Assembly (NCBI RefSeq): GCF_004216565.1
Contig: NZ_SGWV01000010.1
Span: 124,001 to 188,000, forward strand
Direction: 5' to 3'
From: Sphaerotilus mobilis
GTDB lineage: Bacteria > Pseudomonadota > Gammaproteobacteria > Burkholderiales > Burkholderiaceae_C
DNA: 64,000 bases
How positions within the stretch are numbered: position 1 is the stretch's first letter; each line of letters starts with the position of its first letter. Both the position numbers and the translations under genes were made by a program. Positions 1-8,839 of this stretch are shown piece after piece. The notes beneath the pieces are model-generated. The model did no database searches. It saw nothing but the letters and a program-made list of their open reading frames with translations, and had not been told where the DNA came from.

Positions 1-296
1 AGGGCGACGGCCGCGTGGTAGTTGGGCACGAAGTCGTGGCTGTGCACGACCTCGATGCGGCGCTCGCGCACCGTCTGGCGCAGCAGCCGCAGCAGCTTCA
101 GGTCGGCCGTGCCCTGCTTGTGGCCGATCAGCACGGGCACGCCGGCGGCCTCCAGTTCGCCGACCAGGCCGGTCGTGCTTTGCAGGCTGAAGACCGCGAC
201 CTCGTGGCCGATGCGCTTCTGTTCGATCGCCAGGTCGGTCACGACCCGCTCCAGCCCCCCGAATTCGAGGGAATCCACCACGTGCAGGACGCGCAT
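1..296 (-). CDS. Glycosyltransferase family 4-like protein, N-terminal part (runs off left edge)
   Basis: The minus-strand frame opens with ATG at 296 and is still open at base 1, so only about 98 residues are visible. They start MRVLHVVDSLEFGGLERVV, the usual beginning of a GT-B fold glycosyltransferase with the glycine-rich loop GGLERV after the first strand. Further on, IEVVHSHDFVPNYHA matches the second conserved strand of the acceptor-binding domain. A GGAGAG stretch lies upstream of the ATG. Known family role: transfer of a sugar from a nucleotide donor to a growing polysaccharide or glycan at the cytoplasmic face of the membrane. The donor-binding C-terminal domain is outside the window, so the substrate cannot be inferred. 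It is divergent from the beta-helix genes that follow, which hints at a polysaccharide locus to the left. Confidence 0.85.
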   Translation of the reverse strand, partial: MRVLHVVDSLEFGGLERVVTDLAIEQKRIGHEVAVFSLQSTTGLVGELEAAGVPVLIGHKQGTADLKLLRLLRQTVRERRIEVVHSHDFVPNYHAAVA

Positions 297-415
297 TCCG
301 AGGGCTCTCCGCCTTGTTGACATCACCAGACCGGACAATCCGGCGGCGCATGCTAGCGGAGGGTCCGCAGCATCCCGGGGCCGCTGTCGCGGCGCCGACA
401 CCCTCAGGAGTTCAC

Positions 416-2161
416 ATGCCACGCAACGCCCGAAAAACTGCATCCGGCCTGTGGCTGGCGGTGCTGGCGCTGGTCGGCAGCCTGCCCGGCAGCCCCGCGA
501 TGGGCCAGCGCGTGATCGTGCCCAGCGCCGAATCGGGCACCGAGATCCCCGGCGCCATGCCGGGCGGTGGATCGATGATCGGCGAGCCGTCCGGCGCCTC
601 CGGTGGTGCGGCGGCGATCGGCACCTCGACGAACTTGCCTGCGACACCCGCGAGCACGACAGCCACCAGCACGACCGCATCCAACGACGCACCCTGGCCG
701 CCCGCGCCTCAACCCCCAGCCCGCGACGACGGCTGTGCCGGCCCGCTCAAGGGCAGCGGCACGACCTACGACGTCGGCCCCGGCCAGCCACTGGCCGAAC
801 TCGAACAGGTGCCGTGGCTGAGCCTGCAGGCCGGTGACGTCGTCAACATCCACCACCGCGAGCAGCCCTACCGCGTCAAGGCCGGCATCCGAGGGCAAGG
901 CACGGCGCAGGCGCCCATCGTCATCAACGGCGTGACCGACCGCGACTGCCGCCGGCCGGTCGTCAGCGGCGAGAACGCGGTGACCGCGCAGGACGCCCGC
1001 GCGCGTCGCCACTTCAGCAAGCAGTACACCGAGAACCTCGGCGTGTTCTTGCTCTACAAGACCGGCAGCGACCCCTACGGCTGGCGGCCGCGCCACATCC
1101 AGTTCCGCAACCTGACGATCACCGGCGGCCACCCGACCAAGACCTACACCGCGCAGGACGGCAGCACCGGCACCTACGGGCGCGGCGCGGCGGGCATCTA
1201 CGCGGTCACGGTCGACCACCTCTTGGTCGAGAACTGCGAGATCACCGGCAACGCCAATGGCGTGTTCGTCAACAGCAAGTCGCGCGAGGAAAGCAGCGAC
1301 ACGGTGATCGTGCGCAACAGCCGCATCCACGACAACGGCGTGGTCGGCAGCTGGTTCGAGCACAACCTCTACGTGCAGGTGCGGCGTGCGCTCTATGAAG
1401 GCAACTACATCGGCCAGCTGATCCCGGGCGCACGCGGCTCGTCGATGAAGGACCGCTCCAGCGCGACGGTGATCCGCTACAACCACATCGTCGCGGCGGC
1501 CCGCGCCATCGACCTGGTCGAGATCGAGGGCGGCGTGCCGCCGGTGCTCGATGACCCGCTCTACCCGCATGCCTGGGTGCACGGCAACCTGATCGAGGAC
1601 CACGCCAAGGCAGGCGCCGGCCGGGCCTGGTCGGTCAAGCTGATCCACTGGGGCGGCGACAACGACCCGCGCTACTTCCGGCGCGGCACGCTCTTCTTCA
1701 CCCAGAACACCGTGCGCATCCGGGTCGACCGGGCCGATGCCTGGTACGTCGGCCTGTTCGACCTGCCCGGCCCGGAACAGCGTGTGCTGATGCGCGGCAA
1801 CGTGGTCCAGAACCTCGGCACCACCGAGCTGCGGCTGGGCCTGGAGCGCGGCACGATCGAGTTGGCCGACACCAACCTGTTCGCCGGCAAGCGGGTCGAC
1901 GGCTCGCCCGGCCATGACCTGCGCCTGCGCATCGGCGGTCGTGCGCTCGATGTCACCGATGCCGGTCTGGACGACAGCGGCCGCCCTCGCCCCGGCGCAC
2001 CGGGCAATGACCTCGGCCGGCTTGCTCCGCTGACGATGCCCGCCGGCGCCTCGACCGAATCGCTCGCCATCACCCACCAGTACGCCGCCCCTGGCCGTCT
2101 GGTGCCGCGTCTGCAGCAGGGTTCGGCACCGGACCTGGGGGCCTTCGAGCTCAGGCCGTGA
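416..2161 (+). CDS. Secreted right-handed parallel beta-helix protein, copy 1 of 4
   Basis: 581 residues. The ATG at 416 has CAGGAG six bases upstream, so I prefer it to an upstream in-frame start at 314. Residues 1-30 form a Sec signal peptide (basic start, hydrophobic LWLAVLALVG, then SPAMGQ) and no lipobox cysteine follows, so it is secreted or periplasmic. A low-complexity Ala/Ser/Thr/Pro segment (about 60-110) leads into the core. The core starts VGPGQPLAELEQVPWLSLQ and continues as irregular short strands with many Asn/Gly turns, for example VENCEITGNANGVFVNS, typical of pectate-lyase-like beta-helices. It shares the landmarks WFEHN, KDRS...VIRYN and DLVEIE with the next three genes. 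Such folds usually bind or cleave polysaccharides. No catalytic motif can be assigned, so activity is unknown. Confidence 0.85.
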   Translation: MPRNARKTASGLWLAVLALVGSLPGSPAMGQRVIVPSAESGTEIPGAMPGGGSMIGEPSGASGGAAAIGTSTNLPATPASTTATSTTASNDAPWPPAPQPPARDDGCAGPLKGSGTTYDVGPGQPLAELEQVPWLSLQAGDVVNIHHREQPYRVKAGIRGQGTAQAPIVINGVTDRDCRRPVVSGENAVTAQDARARRHFSKQYTENLGVFLLYKTGSDPYGWRPRHIQFRNLTITGGHPTKTYTAQDGSTGTYGRGAAGIYAVTVDHLLVENCEITGNANGVFVNSKSREESSDTVIVRNSRIHDNGVVGSWFEHNLYVQVRRALYEGNYIGQLIPGARGSSMKDRSSATVIRYNHIVAAARAIDLVEIEGGVPPVLDDPLYPHAWVHGNLIEDHAKAGAGRAWSVKLIHWGGDNDPRYFRRGTLFFTQNTVRIRVDRADAWYVGLFDLPGPEQRVLMRGNVVQNLGTTELRLGLERGTIELADTNLFAGKRVDGSPGHDLRLRIGGRALDVTDAGLDDSGRPRPGAPGNDLGRLAPLTMPAGASTESLAITHQYAAPGRLVPRLQQGSAPDLGAFELRP

Positions 2162-2522
2162 GCCAGCGCCGGCAGGGCAGGCGCCTGTAGCCGGATGTCA
2201 ACAAGCGCGTCGATTGGTCAGCTTGGTTGCCAGCTGGCGACCACTCGGGTGGGTATCGGGGCCCCATCTGGGGCACAGGCTGTTTCAAGATCCTTCAAAC
2301 GGCGCGTGAACTCCTTCACGGCTGCCGGAAGACGAACCGCCTGACTTGTCCGGGCACAAGCGCCGCGCCCGGATTTGCGTGTCAGGTGTAAGCGGCGGGT
2401 TCCGGGCGGCCGCGCTTACCTTTGGGCCCTTTGTTAACCGGCCCTGTCCGAGGCCCGCCGATAGTGATCCCACGACAACACGGTCCGTCCCCACCGGGAC
2501 CGACACGACGAAGGGATCACCG
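2162..2522. other. 361-bp intergenic region before beta-helix copy 2
   Basis: No convincing ORF is seen. The stretch holds short GC-rich inverted repeats (for example GGGGCCCC near 2258) and a CCTTTGTTAACCGG segment near 2430, but no promoter with a good -35/-10 pair and no T-tract terminator. AAGGGA about 2511-2516 is the likely ribosome site for the gene at 2523. Confidence 0.4.
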
Positions 2523-4343
2523 ATGAACACGAGCAACACGAGCGACGCGAACCAACGCCGCACCCGCATGCTGGCCCTGTCGATGGGCTGGATCCTGCTG
2601 GCTGGAAGCCTGAGCGCCTGCGGCGGCGGCGATGGCGACGCCAGCGCCGACACGGTCGCCAGCGCCGACACCTCCGCCACCGATGCCGAGGCCCTGCGCC
2701 GCCGTCGCTGGACGCCGCCGTCTCCCACGCCGGCCCCGGCCCCGGCTCCCACTCCGGCCCCGACACCCGCGCCCACTCCCGCGCCCGCCCCGGCCCCGAC
2801 GCCGGCCCCCACTCCCGCGCCGACGCCAGCTCCGGCGCCAACGCCGTCCCCAGCGCCCGCGCCCAGCACCGGTGGTGCCGCGCCTGCCGTGCTGGGTCTG
2901 GCGGCCTGCCTGCCTTCGGGCGTGGCCGGCGCGACCGACTACCAGGTCGGCCCGGGCAAGACCTACACGGCGCTGCAGCAAGTGCCCTGGGAGAGCCTGA
3001 AGGCCGGCGACACCGTGCGCATCCACTACAGCGCCACGCCCTACAAGGGCAAGTTCCTGGTCACGGGCCAAGGCACGGCGGCCGCGCCGGTGCGGGTCTG
3101 CGGCGTGCGCGGCCCGAACAACGAGCGGCCGATCATCGACGGCAACGGCGCCGTCAGCCGGACCCAGCTCGCCTCGGCCTACGGCAGCAGCGCCAGCGTC
3201 AGCGACATCCACCAGAACCGCTCGATCATCGTCATCAAGCAGCTGGCCTCGCAGAGCTACCAGAGCTACCCGCAGCACATCCAGATCGACGGTCTGGCGA
3301 TCCGCTCGGCGCACCCGAGCTACACCTTCACCGATGCCAGCGGAGCGACGAAGAACTACGCCATGTTCGGCGCCTGCATCTGGGTCGAGCGCGGTCACAA
3401 CGTGACCATCGCCGACAACGAGGTGAGCGACTGCCAGATGGCGATCTTCAGCAAGTCGACCGATGAAGGCGACTTCGCCCGCACCCGCAACCTGCGCGTG
3501 GCCGGCAACACCTTCAGCAACAGCGGCATCGCCAACGACTGGTTCGAGCACACCACCTACCTGCAGAGCGTCAACCTGGTGCTCGAATACAACCGCTACC
3601 TGCCGATGCGCAGCGGTGCCACCGGCAACCAGCACAAGGACCGCTCGGTCGGCAGCGTGATCCGCTACAACTACATTGAGGGCGGCGCGCACAGCCTGGA
3701 CCTGGTCGAGGCCGAGGACTACTACCAGTACGCCGTCTCCGACCCGGCCTACCGCAGCACCTGGGTCTACGGCAACGTCCTCAAGCAGGGCACCGGGGCA
3801 CGCGCCTTCGTGCACTACGGCGGTGACCACTTCGGCTCGACCCCGGGCGCGAACTGGGGCGAGGGCATCTTCCGCAAGGGCACGCTCTACTTCTTCAACA
3901 ACACCACCTACGCCACCGGCACGATGCGGCTGTTCCGCATCTCGACGACCGACGAGACGGTGCAGGCCTGGAACAACGTCTTCAACGGCGACGGCGCGGT
4001 GGTGCTGCGTGAATCGGAGAACGACGCGGTCGGCGCGAGCTGGGTCAAGGACGGCAACCTGAACCTGGGCGTCAACTGGATCCGCAGCGGCTGGCTGGCC
4101 AACAAGGCCAACGTGACCCTGCGCGGCAGCGCCACCGGCACGGCCAACCTGCTGGTGGGCACCGCCACTCCCTACGACGCGGCCTACGCCCCGCTGACCG
4201 GCTCGGCGCTGATCAACGTCGGTACCGCCAACCTCGCCGGTGCCAGCGCTCACCCGGTCACCCGCCAGCTCGATGCCAACAAGCTGCCGGTGGTGCGCAG
4301 CGTCAACGGCGGCGTGATCGACCTGGGAGCGGTGGAGCGCTGA
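2523..4343 (+). CDS. Parallel beta-helix lipoprotein with Pro/Thr/Ala linker, copy 2 of 4
   Basis: 606 residues. The start at 2523 has AAGGGA upstream and places a lipoprotein signal (LLAGSLSAC, Cys33) at the correct distance; a longer in-frame start at 2346 would bury it. After Cys33 come GGG, an acidic/Ala stretch, an RRRRW cluster and a linker of about 50 residues alternating Pro with Ala/Thr (64-115). The beta-helix core begins about residue 140 with YQVGPGKTYTALQQVPWESL. Landmarks shared with copies 1, 3 and 4 are WFEHTTYLQSVN, HKDRSVGSVIRYN, DLVEAED and HYGGDH. Predicted location: membrane-anchored by lipid, with the linker holding the helix away from the membrane or in the cell wall. 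Function unknown; polysaccharide binding or modification is inferred from fold only. It is closest to copy 3. Confidence 0.87.
   Translation: MNTSNTSDANQRRTRMLALSMGWILLAGSLSACGGGDGDASADTVASADTSATDAEALRRRRWTPPSPTPAPAPAPTPAPTPAPTPAPAPAPTPAPTPAPTPAPAPTPSPAPAPSTGGAAPAVLGLAACLPSGVAGATDYQVGPGKTYTALQQVPWESLKAGDTVRIHYSATPYKGKFLVTGQGTAAAPVRVCGVRGPNNERPIIDGNGAVSRTQLASAYGSSASVSDIHQNRSIIVIKQLASQSYQSYPQHIQIDGLAIRSAHPSYTFTDASGATKNYAMFGACIWVERGHNVTIADNEVSDCQMAIFSKSTDEGDFARTRNLRVAGNTFSNSGIANDWFEHTTYLQSVNLVLEYNRYLPMRSGATGNQHKDRSVGSVIRYNYIEGGAHSLDLVEAEDYYQYAVSDPAYRSTWVYGNVLKQGTGARAFVHYGGDHFGSTPGANWGEGIFRKGTLYFFNNTTYATGTMRLFRISTTDETVQAWNNVFNGDGAVVLRESENDAVGASWVKDGNLNLGVNWIRSGWLANKANVTLRGSATGTANLLVGTATPYDAAYAPLTGSALINVGTANLAGASAHPVTRQLDANKLPVVRSVNGGVIDLGAVER
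2712..2867 (+). repeat. In-frame Pro-Ala/Pro-Thr codon repeat (linker)
   Basis: Coding repeat of CCNGCN/CCNACN six-base units giving alternating Pro-Ala and Pro-Thr over about 50 codons of the second beta-helix gene. The other three copies lack it. A six-base period keeps frame on gain or loss of units, so its length may vary between strains. Confidence 0.85.
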
Positions 4344-4376
4344 ACACGCCCCTCCCCGCCGCCTGATCCCCACCCG

Positions 4377-4405
4377 ACCCGACGCCACCCGGCGCCGGGT
4401 CTTTT
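4377..4405 (+). terminator. Rho-independent terminator after beta-helix copy 2
   Basis: ACCCGACGCC (4377-4386) pairs with GGCGCCGGGT (4391-4400) with one mismatch around an ACCC loop, followed by CTTTTC. It lies 33 bases after the stop at 4343, which suggests copies 2 and 3 are separate transcripts. Confidence 0.65.
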
Positions 4406-4502
4406 CATTTCCGGCGCCGGATGCCAAGTCCTGCGGTGATGGATGCACGGAACACCCGTTGCGACACCCCCGACCACATGGTCAGCCACCCCGGAGCGGG
4501 CG

Positions 4503-6155
4503 ATGCTCGATCGATTCCCCAACGGCTCCGAACCGATGCCATCCAAATCCTCCTTGTCTCCGACCCTGGCCCGCGCCCGCGTCGCCTACCTGATGCTCGC
4601 GGCCGTGTGCCTGGCCAGTTGTGGCGGCGGCGGAAGCGCGACGCCGTCGACCTCGTCGCCGGCCATCGCACCAGCGATCCTGGCGCTGACACCCTGCGCA
4701 CCCTCCGGCGTGACCGGCGCGACCGACTACCAGGTCGGCGACGGACAGGCCTACACCGAACTCGAGCAGGTGCCGTGGGAGAACCTGCGCGCCGGTGACA
4801 CCGTGCGCATCCACCACCGGGCGACCGCCTACAAGGGCAAGTTCATGCTGTCGGCCCAGGGCACGGCGATCGCGCCGGTGCGGGTCTGCGGCATCCGCAA
4901 TGCCAGCAACCAGCGCCCGACCATCGACGGCAGTGGCGCGACGACGCGGCCCGCGCTGGAGACGCTCTACGGCAGCACGACGGTGACCGCCGGACGCACC
5001 GTGCGCGAGATCCACCAATCGCGCTCGATCGTCGTCTTCAAGCAGACCACCGCCCAAAGCAGCAGCGCCTACCCGCAGCACATCCAGCTTGACGGCCTGC
5101 ACTTCACCCGCGCCCACCCGAGCTACAGCTACACCGACGGCGGCGGCGTGGTCCGCAGCTACGACCAGTTCGGCGCCTGCATCTGGGTCGAGCGCGGCCA
5201 CAACATCACCATCGCCGACAACGAGATCAGCGATTGCCAGATGGCGATCTTCAGCAAGTCGACCGACGACGGCCTGTTCGCCCGCACCCACGACCTGCGC
5301 GTGGCTGGAAACTACTTTCACGGCAATGGCGTGGTGGGCAGCTTCCTGGAGCACACCACCTACCTGCAGAGCGTGAACCTGGTGGTCGAGCTCAACCACT
5401 ACGGCCCGATGCGCAGCGGCGCGGGTGGCAACCAGCACAAGGACCGCTCGGTCGGAAGCGTGATCCGCTACAACCGGATCGAAGGCGGCGCGCACAACCT
5501 GGACCTGGTCGAGGCCGAAGACTTCTACGTCTATGCCACCGGTGCCGGCGCGACCGACTACCGCCGCGCCTTCGTCTACGGCAACCTGCTCAACATCGGC
5601 AGCGGCTCACGCGCCGTCGTGCACTACGGGGGCGATCACTTCACCTCGGTGCCGGGTGACAACTGGGGCGAAGGCATCTTCCGCAAGGGCACGCTCTACT
5701 TCTTCCACAACACCGTGCAGGCCAGCGCCAACGCACGCCTGTTCCGCATCTCGACCACCGAGGAAACGGTCGAGGCCTGGAACAACGTCTTCGTGGCCAA
5801 CGCCGGCACGCTGTCGCTGCGCGAGCGCGAGAACGATCCGATCGGCGCGGCCTGGACGCCCGACGGCGTGCTCAACCTCGGTCGCAACTGGATCAGCAGC
5901 GGCTGGTCGCTGGGCAACGCGGCGCTGCAGGGCAGCGTCTCCGGCACGGCCAACCTGCTCACCGGTGCGAGCAGCCCGATCAGCGCATCGACCTGGTCAC
6001 CGCTGGCTGGCGGCAACGTCATCGTCGACAACGCCGCTGCCACGCCAACCGCCGCCAGCGGACACCCGGTGACGCGCCACTTCGACACCAGCCTGGTGCC
6101 GGTGGCACGGCCCGTCAACGGCACGGCGGCCGACCTCGGCGCGGTCGAACGCTGA
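4503..6155 (+). CDS. Parallel beta-helix lipoprotein, copy 3 of 4
   Basis: 550 residues. ATG 4503 has GGAG seven bases upstream; ATG 4536 lacks a ribosome site. A hydrophobic stretch ends in the lipobox LASC at Cys40, followed by GGGG and a short Ser/Thr/Pro linker, so it is a predicted lipoprotein. The core begins with YQVGDGQAYTELEQVPWENL and follows copy 2 closely, including IWVERGHNITIADNEISDC, FLEHTTYLQSVN, HKDRSVGSVIRYN and WGEGIFRKGTLYFFHNT. It has none of the long Pro/Ala linker of copy 2. The fold suggests binding to, or action on, extracellular polysaccharide, but no enzyme class can be named. It is followed 118 bases later by copy 4 in the same direction. Confidence 0.87.
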   Translation: MLDRFPNGSEPMPSKSSLSPTLARARVAYLMLAAVCLASCGGGGSATPSTSSPAIAPAILALTPCAPSGVTGATDYQVGDGQAYTELEQVPWENLRAGDTVRIHHRATAYKGKFMLSAQGTAIAPVRVCGIRNASNQRPTIDGSGATTRPALETLYGSTTVTAGRTVREIHQSRSIVVFKQTTAQSSSAYPQHIQLDGLHFTRAHPSYSYTDGGGVVRSYDQFGACIWVERGHNITIADNEISDCQMAIFSKSTDDGLFARTHDLRVAGNYFHGNGVVGSFLEHTTYLQSVNLVVELNHYGPMRSGAGGNQHKDRSVGSVIRYNRIEGGAHNLDLVEAEDFYVYATGAGATDYRRAFVYGNLLNIGSGSRAVVHYGGDHFTSVPGDNWGEGIFRKGTLYFFHNTVQASANARLFRISTTEETVEAWNNVFVANAGTLSLRERENDPIGAAWTPDGVLNLGRNWISSGWSLGNAALQGSVSGTANLLTGASSPISASTWSPLAGGNVIVDNAAATPTAASGHPVTRHFDTSLVPVARPVNGTAADLGAVER

Positions 6156-6272
6156 GTGGCGCGGACTGGCCCTGCGGGGCCGGTCTGTTCGAGCGATCGG
6201 CCCGATCGCCCCCTGCCTACGATGGTCTCGAGCACGGACCCGCCCGGTCTGCGCCAGCACGATCGCCCCGTC

Positions 6273-7955
6273 ATGTCAGCCGCCCTGCCCTTCCCCGCGC
6301 CCCACGTTCCGGCGCGTGGTGCCGCCCTGTCCAGCATCCTGATCCTGAGCGCCGCGCTGGCCCTGGCCGGCTGCGGCGGCGGCGCCAGCCCATCGACCGG
6401 CACGTCGTCTGCGGATACACCGTCGACCGACGGCGTGGTCGACAACGGCAACTCGCCCTCCGTCGGCACACTGGGTGCCGCGAGCGCCGTGTTTGAGCCC
6501 ACGCCCTGCGTGGCCTCGGGCGTGGCCGGCGCGACCGACCACACCGTCGGTCCCGGCCAGACCCATGCCGAGCTGCACGAGGTGCCGTGGGAGAGCCTGC
6601 GTGCCGGCGACACGGTGCGCATCCACCACCGCAGCACGGCCTACTCGGGCAAGTTCCTGATCGCTGCCGAAGGCCGGGCCGATGCGCCGGTGCGGGTCTG
6701 CGGCGTGCGGGGTCCGAACCAGGAGCGCCCGGTCATCGACGGCCACGGCGCCAGCACGCGCACGGCGCTGGCACCGCACTACGCCAACACCCAGGAGATC
6801 AGCGACATCCATCAGGGCCGCTCGATCATCGTGATCAAGAACAAGGCCGGCACCTACACCGGCACGCCGGCCCACATCCAGATCGACGGCCTGTCGATCA
6901 CCCGCGCCCACCCGCAGTACACCTATGTGAATGCGCAGGGCGCCACGAAGAACTACATCGCCTTCGGCGCGGCCATCTGGATCGACCGCGGCCACCACAT
7001 CACGATCGCCGACAACGAGATCAGCGACAGCCAGATGGCGGTGTTCAGCAAGTCCACCGATGACGGCGACTTCGCGGTGTCGCGCGACATCCGCATCGCC
7101 CGCAACGACTTCCATGGCCATGGCATCGTCGGCGACGTGCACATGCACACCACCTACACCCAGAGCGTCGGCCTGGTGATCGAGTTCAACCGCTACGGAC
7201 CGCTGCGCAGTGGTGCCTCGGGCAACTCGATCAAGGACCGCTCGGCCGGCACGGTGGTGCGCTACAACCGCATCGAGGACGGCGCCCATGCGATCGACCT
7301 GGTCGAGGCGGAGGACTTCCCGATCACCGCACAAGCCGAGCCGTCCTACCGCTACGCCCTCGTGCACGGCAACCTGATCAGCAAGCCGGCCGGCAATGGC
7401 AGCGTCATCCACTACGGCGGCGACCACTACGGCAGCACGGCCGGCGCGAACTGGGGCGAGTCGCTGTTCCGCCGGGGCACGCTCTACTTCTTCAACAACA
7501 CCGTGCACGCCCAGGGCAGCGGCGATGCACGCATCTTCCAGCTGGCGACCACGCTGGAGACCGCCGAGGTCTGGAACAACGTGTTCCTGTTCGACGCCAC
7601 GGTCACGAACCGCAACCTGCGCCAGACCACCGATCTCAACGGCAGCGCCTGGACGCCCGGCGGCATCGTCAACCTGGGCGTCAACTGGGCCTCGGCGGGC
7701 TGGCAGGACTCCGACATCTACCACCCGGTGCCGGGCCAGCTCAACGGCACGGCCCGGCTCATCAGTGGCAGCCACTCGCCGCTGGACCTGGCCACCTACC
7801 GGCCGCTGGCAGGCAGCGCCGCAGTCGATGCCGGCGTGGCCGGACCGGCCGCCGTCAGCGGCCACCCGACCGTTCACCAGATCGATGCCAACGGCATCGC
7901 CAGCGGCCGCAGCGTGAACGGCGCGGCGATCGACCTGGGCGCCCTGGAGCGCTGA
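6273..7955 (+). CDS. Parallel beta-helix lipoprotein, copy 4 of 4
   Basis: 560 residues from ATG 6273, chosen because it gives a normal lipoprotein signal (n-region to Arg15, hydrophobic LSSILILSAALALAGC, Cys34). ATG 6222 is an alternative that adds 17 residues; neither has a strong ribosome site. After Cys34 comes a Ser/Thr/Asp/Gly-rich linker of about 40 residues, then the beta-helix core beginning HTVGPGQTHAELHEVPWESL. Family landmarks KDRSAGTVVRYN, DLVEAED and HYGGDHYGS are conserved, but the site that reads WFEHTTYLQ in copy 2 is VHMHTTYTQ here, and the preceding Cys of SDCQMA is Ser. It is the most diverged of the three lipoprotein copies. It ends 30 bases from the convergent response regulator gene. 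Confidence 0.86.
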   Translation: MSAALPFPAPHVPARGAALSSILILSAALALAGCGGGASPSTGTSSADTPSTDGVVDNGNSPSVGTLGAASAVFEPTPCVASGVAGATDHTVGPGQTHAELHEVPWESLRAGDTVRIHHRSTAYSGKFLIAAEGRADAPVRVCGVRGPNQERPVIDGHGASTRTALAPHYANTQEISDIHQGRSIIVIKNKAGTYTGTPAHIQIDGLSITRAHPQYTYVNAQGATKNYIAFGAAIWIDRGHHITIADNEISDSQMAVFSKSTDDGDFAVSRDIRIARNDFHGHGIVGDVHMHTTYTQSVGLVIEFNRYGPLRSGASGNSIKDRSAGTVVRYNRIEDGAHAIDLVEAEDFPITAQAEPSYRYALVHGNLISKPAGNGSVIHYGGDHYGSTAGANWGESLFRRGTLYFFNNTVHAQGSGDARIFQLATTLETAEVWNNVFLFDATVTNRNLRQTTDLNGSAWTPGGIVNLGVNWASAGWQDSDIYHPVPGQLNGTARLISGSHSPLDLATYRPLAGSAAVDAGVAGPAAVSGHPTVHQIDANGIASGRSVNGAAIDLGALER

Positions 7956-7985
7956 ACCTGCCGGCGCCCTGGCGCGCTGGCCCCG

Positions 7986-8831
7986 TCAGCCCAGCCCCTC
8001 GCCCGCCAGCGCCTCGCGCACCGTCGACAGCTGGCGGCGCGACACCGCCAGCCATTCGCCGTCCGGGTCGACGCTGACGGCCCAGCCTTCGCCGGACTCG
8101 GCCACATCGGCCATCGCGCCCGGTCGGCGCTGCAGCGCGCGCACCGCGCGCAAGGCCACGATGGCGTTGCGGTGGATGCGCACAAAACCCGCGCCCAGAC
8201 GCGGTTCCAGCTCAGCGAGCGACTCGTCGAGCACCAGCGTGCGGGTGGCGGTGCGCACCGTCACGTACTTCAGCTCGGCCTTGAGGACCAGCACCTCGGA
8301 CAAGGCCAGACGCTGGCGCGCGCCGCGGTCGGCGATCCACAGCATCGGCGTGTCGGGCGCGGGCAGGTCCAGCGCGGCCGGCTGGGTCGCCAGGGCCTGC
8401 GGGTGCGTGTCGCTCCAGCCGCGTGCGACACGGGCCAGTGCCTCCTGCAGGCGGGCGCGGCGCACCGGCTTGGTCAGGTAGTCAAGCGCCTGGACCTCGA
8501 AGGCCTGCAAGGCGTGTTCGACGTGGGCGGTGACAAAAACCACCGCTGGCGGGTTGGGCAGGTGGCGCAGCCGGGCGGCCAGCTGAAGGCCGTCCAGACC
8601 GGGCATGTGGATGTCCAGCAGCAGCAGGTCGCAACGCTGCGTGGCCAGCCATTCGAGCGTCGCCGACGCACTGCCGAGTTCGGCCACGACCTCGGCCGGC
8701 GGCGCGAGGCAATCGCCCAGCAAGGTGCGCAGGCGCAGCCGGGCGAGCGGCTCGTCGTCGACGATGAGCACCCGCAGCGGCGCACCGAGCCCGCTGGGTG
8801 TGTGCGAGGTTTGCCCGTCGTGATCGGCCAT
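7986..8831 (-). CDS. LytTR-type response regulator (AlgR-like)
   Basis: 281 residues. Residues about 19-135 are a receiver domain: acidic pair in VLIVDDEPLAR, phospho-acceptor Asp in LLLLDIHMPGLDG, Thr in VVFVTAHVEH and Lys in LDYLTKPVRR. After a linker, residues about 175-280 form a LytTR DNA-binding domain, recognisable from FVRIHRNAIVALRAV and the C-terminal WLAVSRRQLSTVREAL. It starts nine bases after the stop of the adjacent histidine kinase gene, so the two form one operon and a cognate pair. The order argH divergent from kinase-regulator resembles the algZ-algR/argH neighbourhood in pseudomonads, where AlgR controls exopolysaccharide and type IV pili. Targets here are unknown. Confidence 0.93.
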   Translation of the reverse strand: MADHDGQTSHTPSGLGAPLRVLIVDDEPLARLRLRTLLGDCLAPPAEVVAELGSASATLEWLATQRCDLLLLDIHMPGLDGLQLAARLRHLPNPPAVVFVTAHVEHALQAFEVQALDYLTKPVRRARLQEALARVARGWSDTHPQALATQPAALDLPAPDTPMLWIADRGARQRLALSEVLVLKAELKYVTVRTATRTLVLDESLAELEPRLGAGFVRIHRNAIVALRAVRALQRRPGAMADVAESGEGWAVSVDPDGEWLAVSRRQLSTVREALAGEGLG

Positions 8832-8839
8832 CGCGGCGT

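Noticed and set aside
404-2077. Long minus-strand open frames opposite the beta-helix genes (also at 2517-4448 and 6276-7877)
   Set aside because: They arise from GC3 bias on the coding strand; composition is Val/Ala/Asp/His-rich and no start or family fits.
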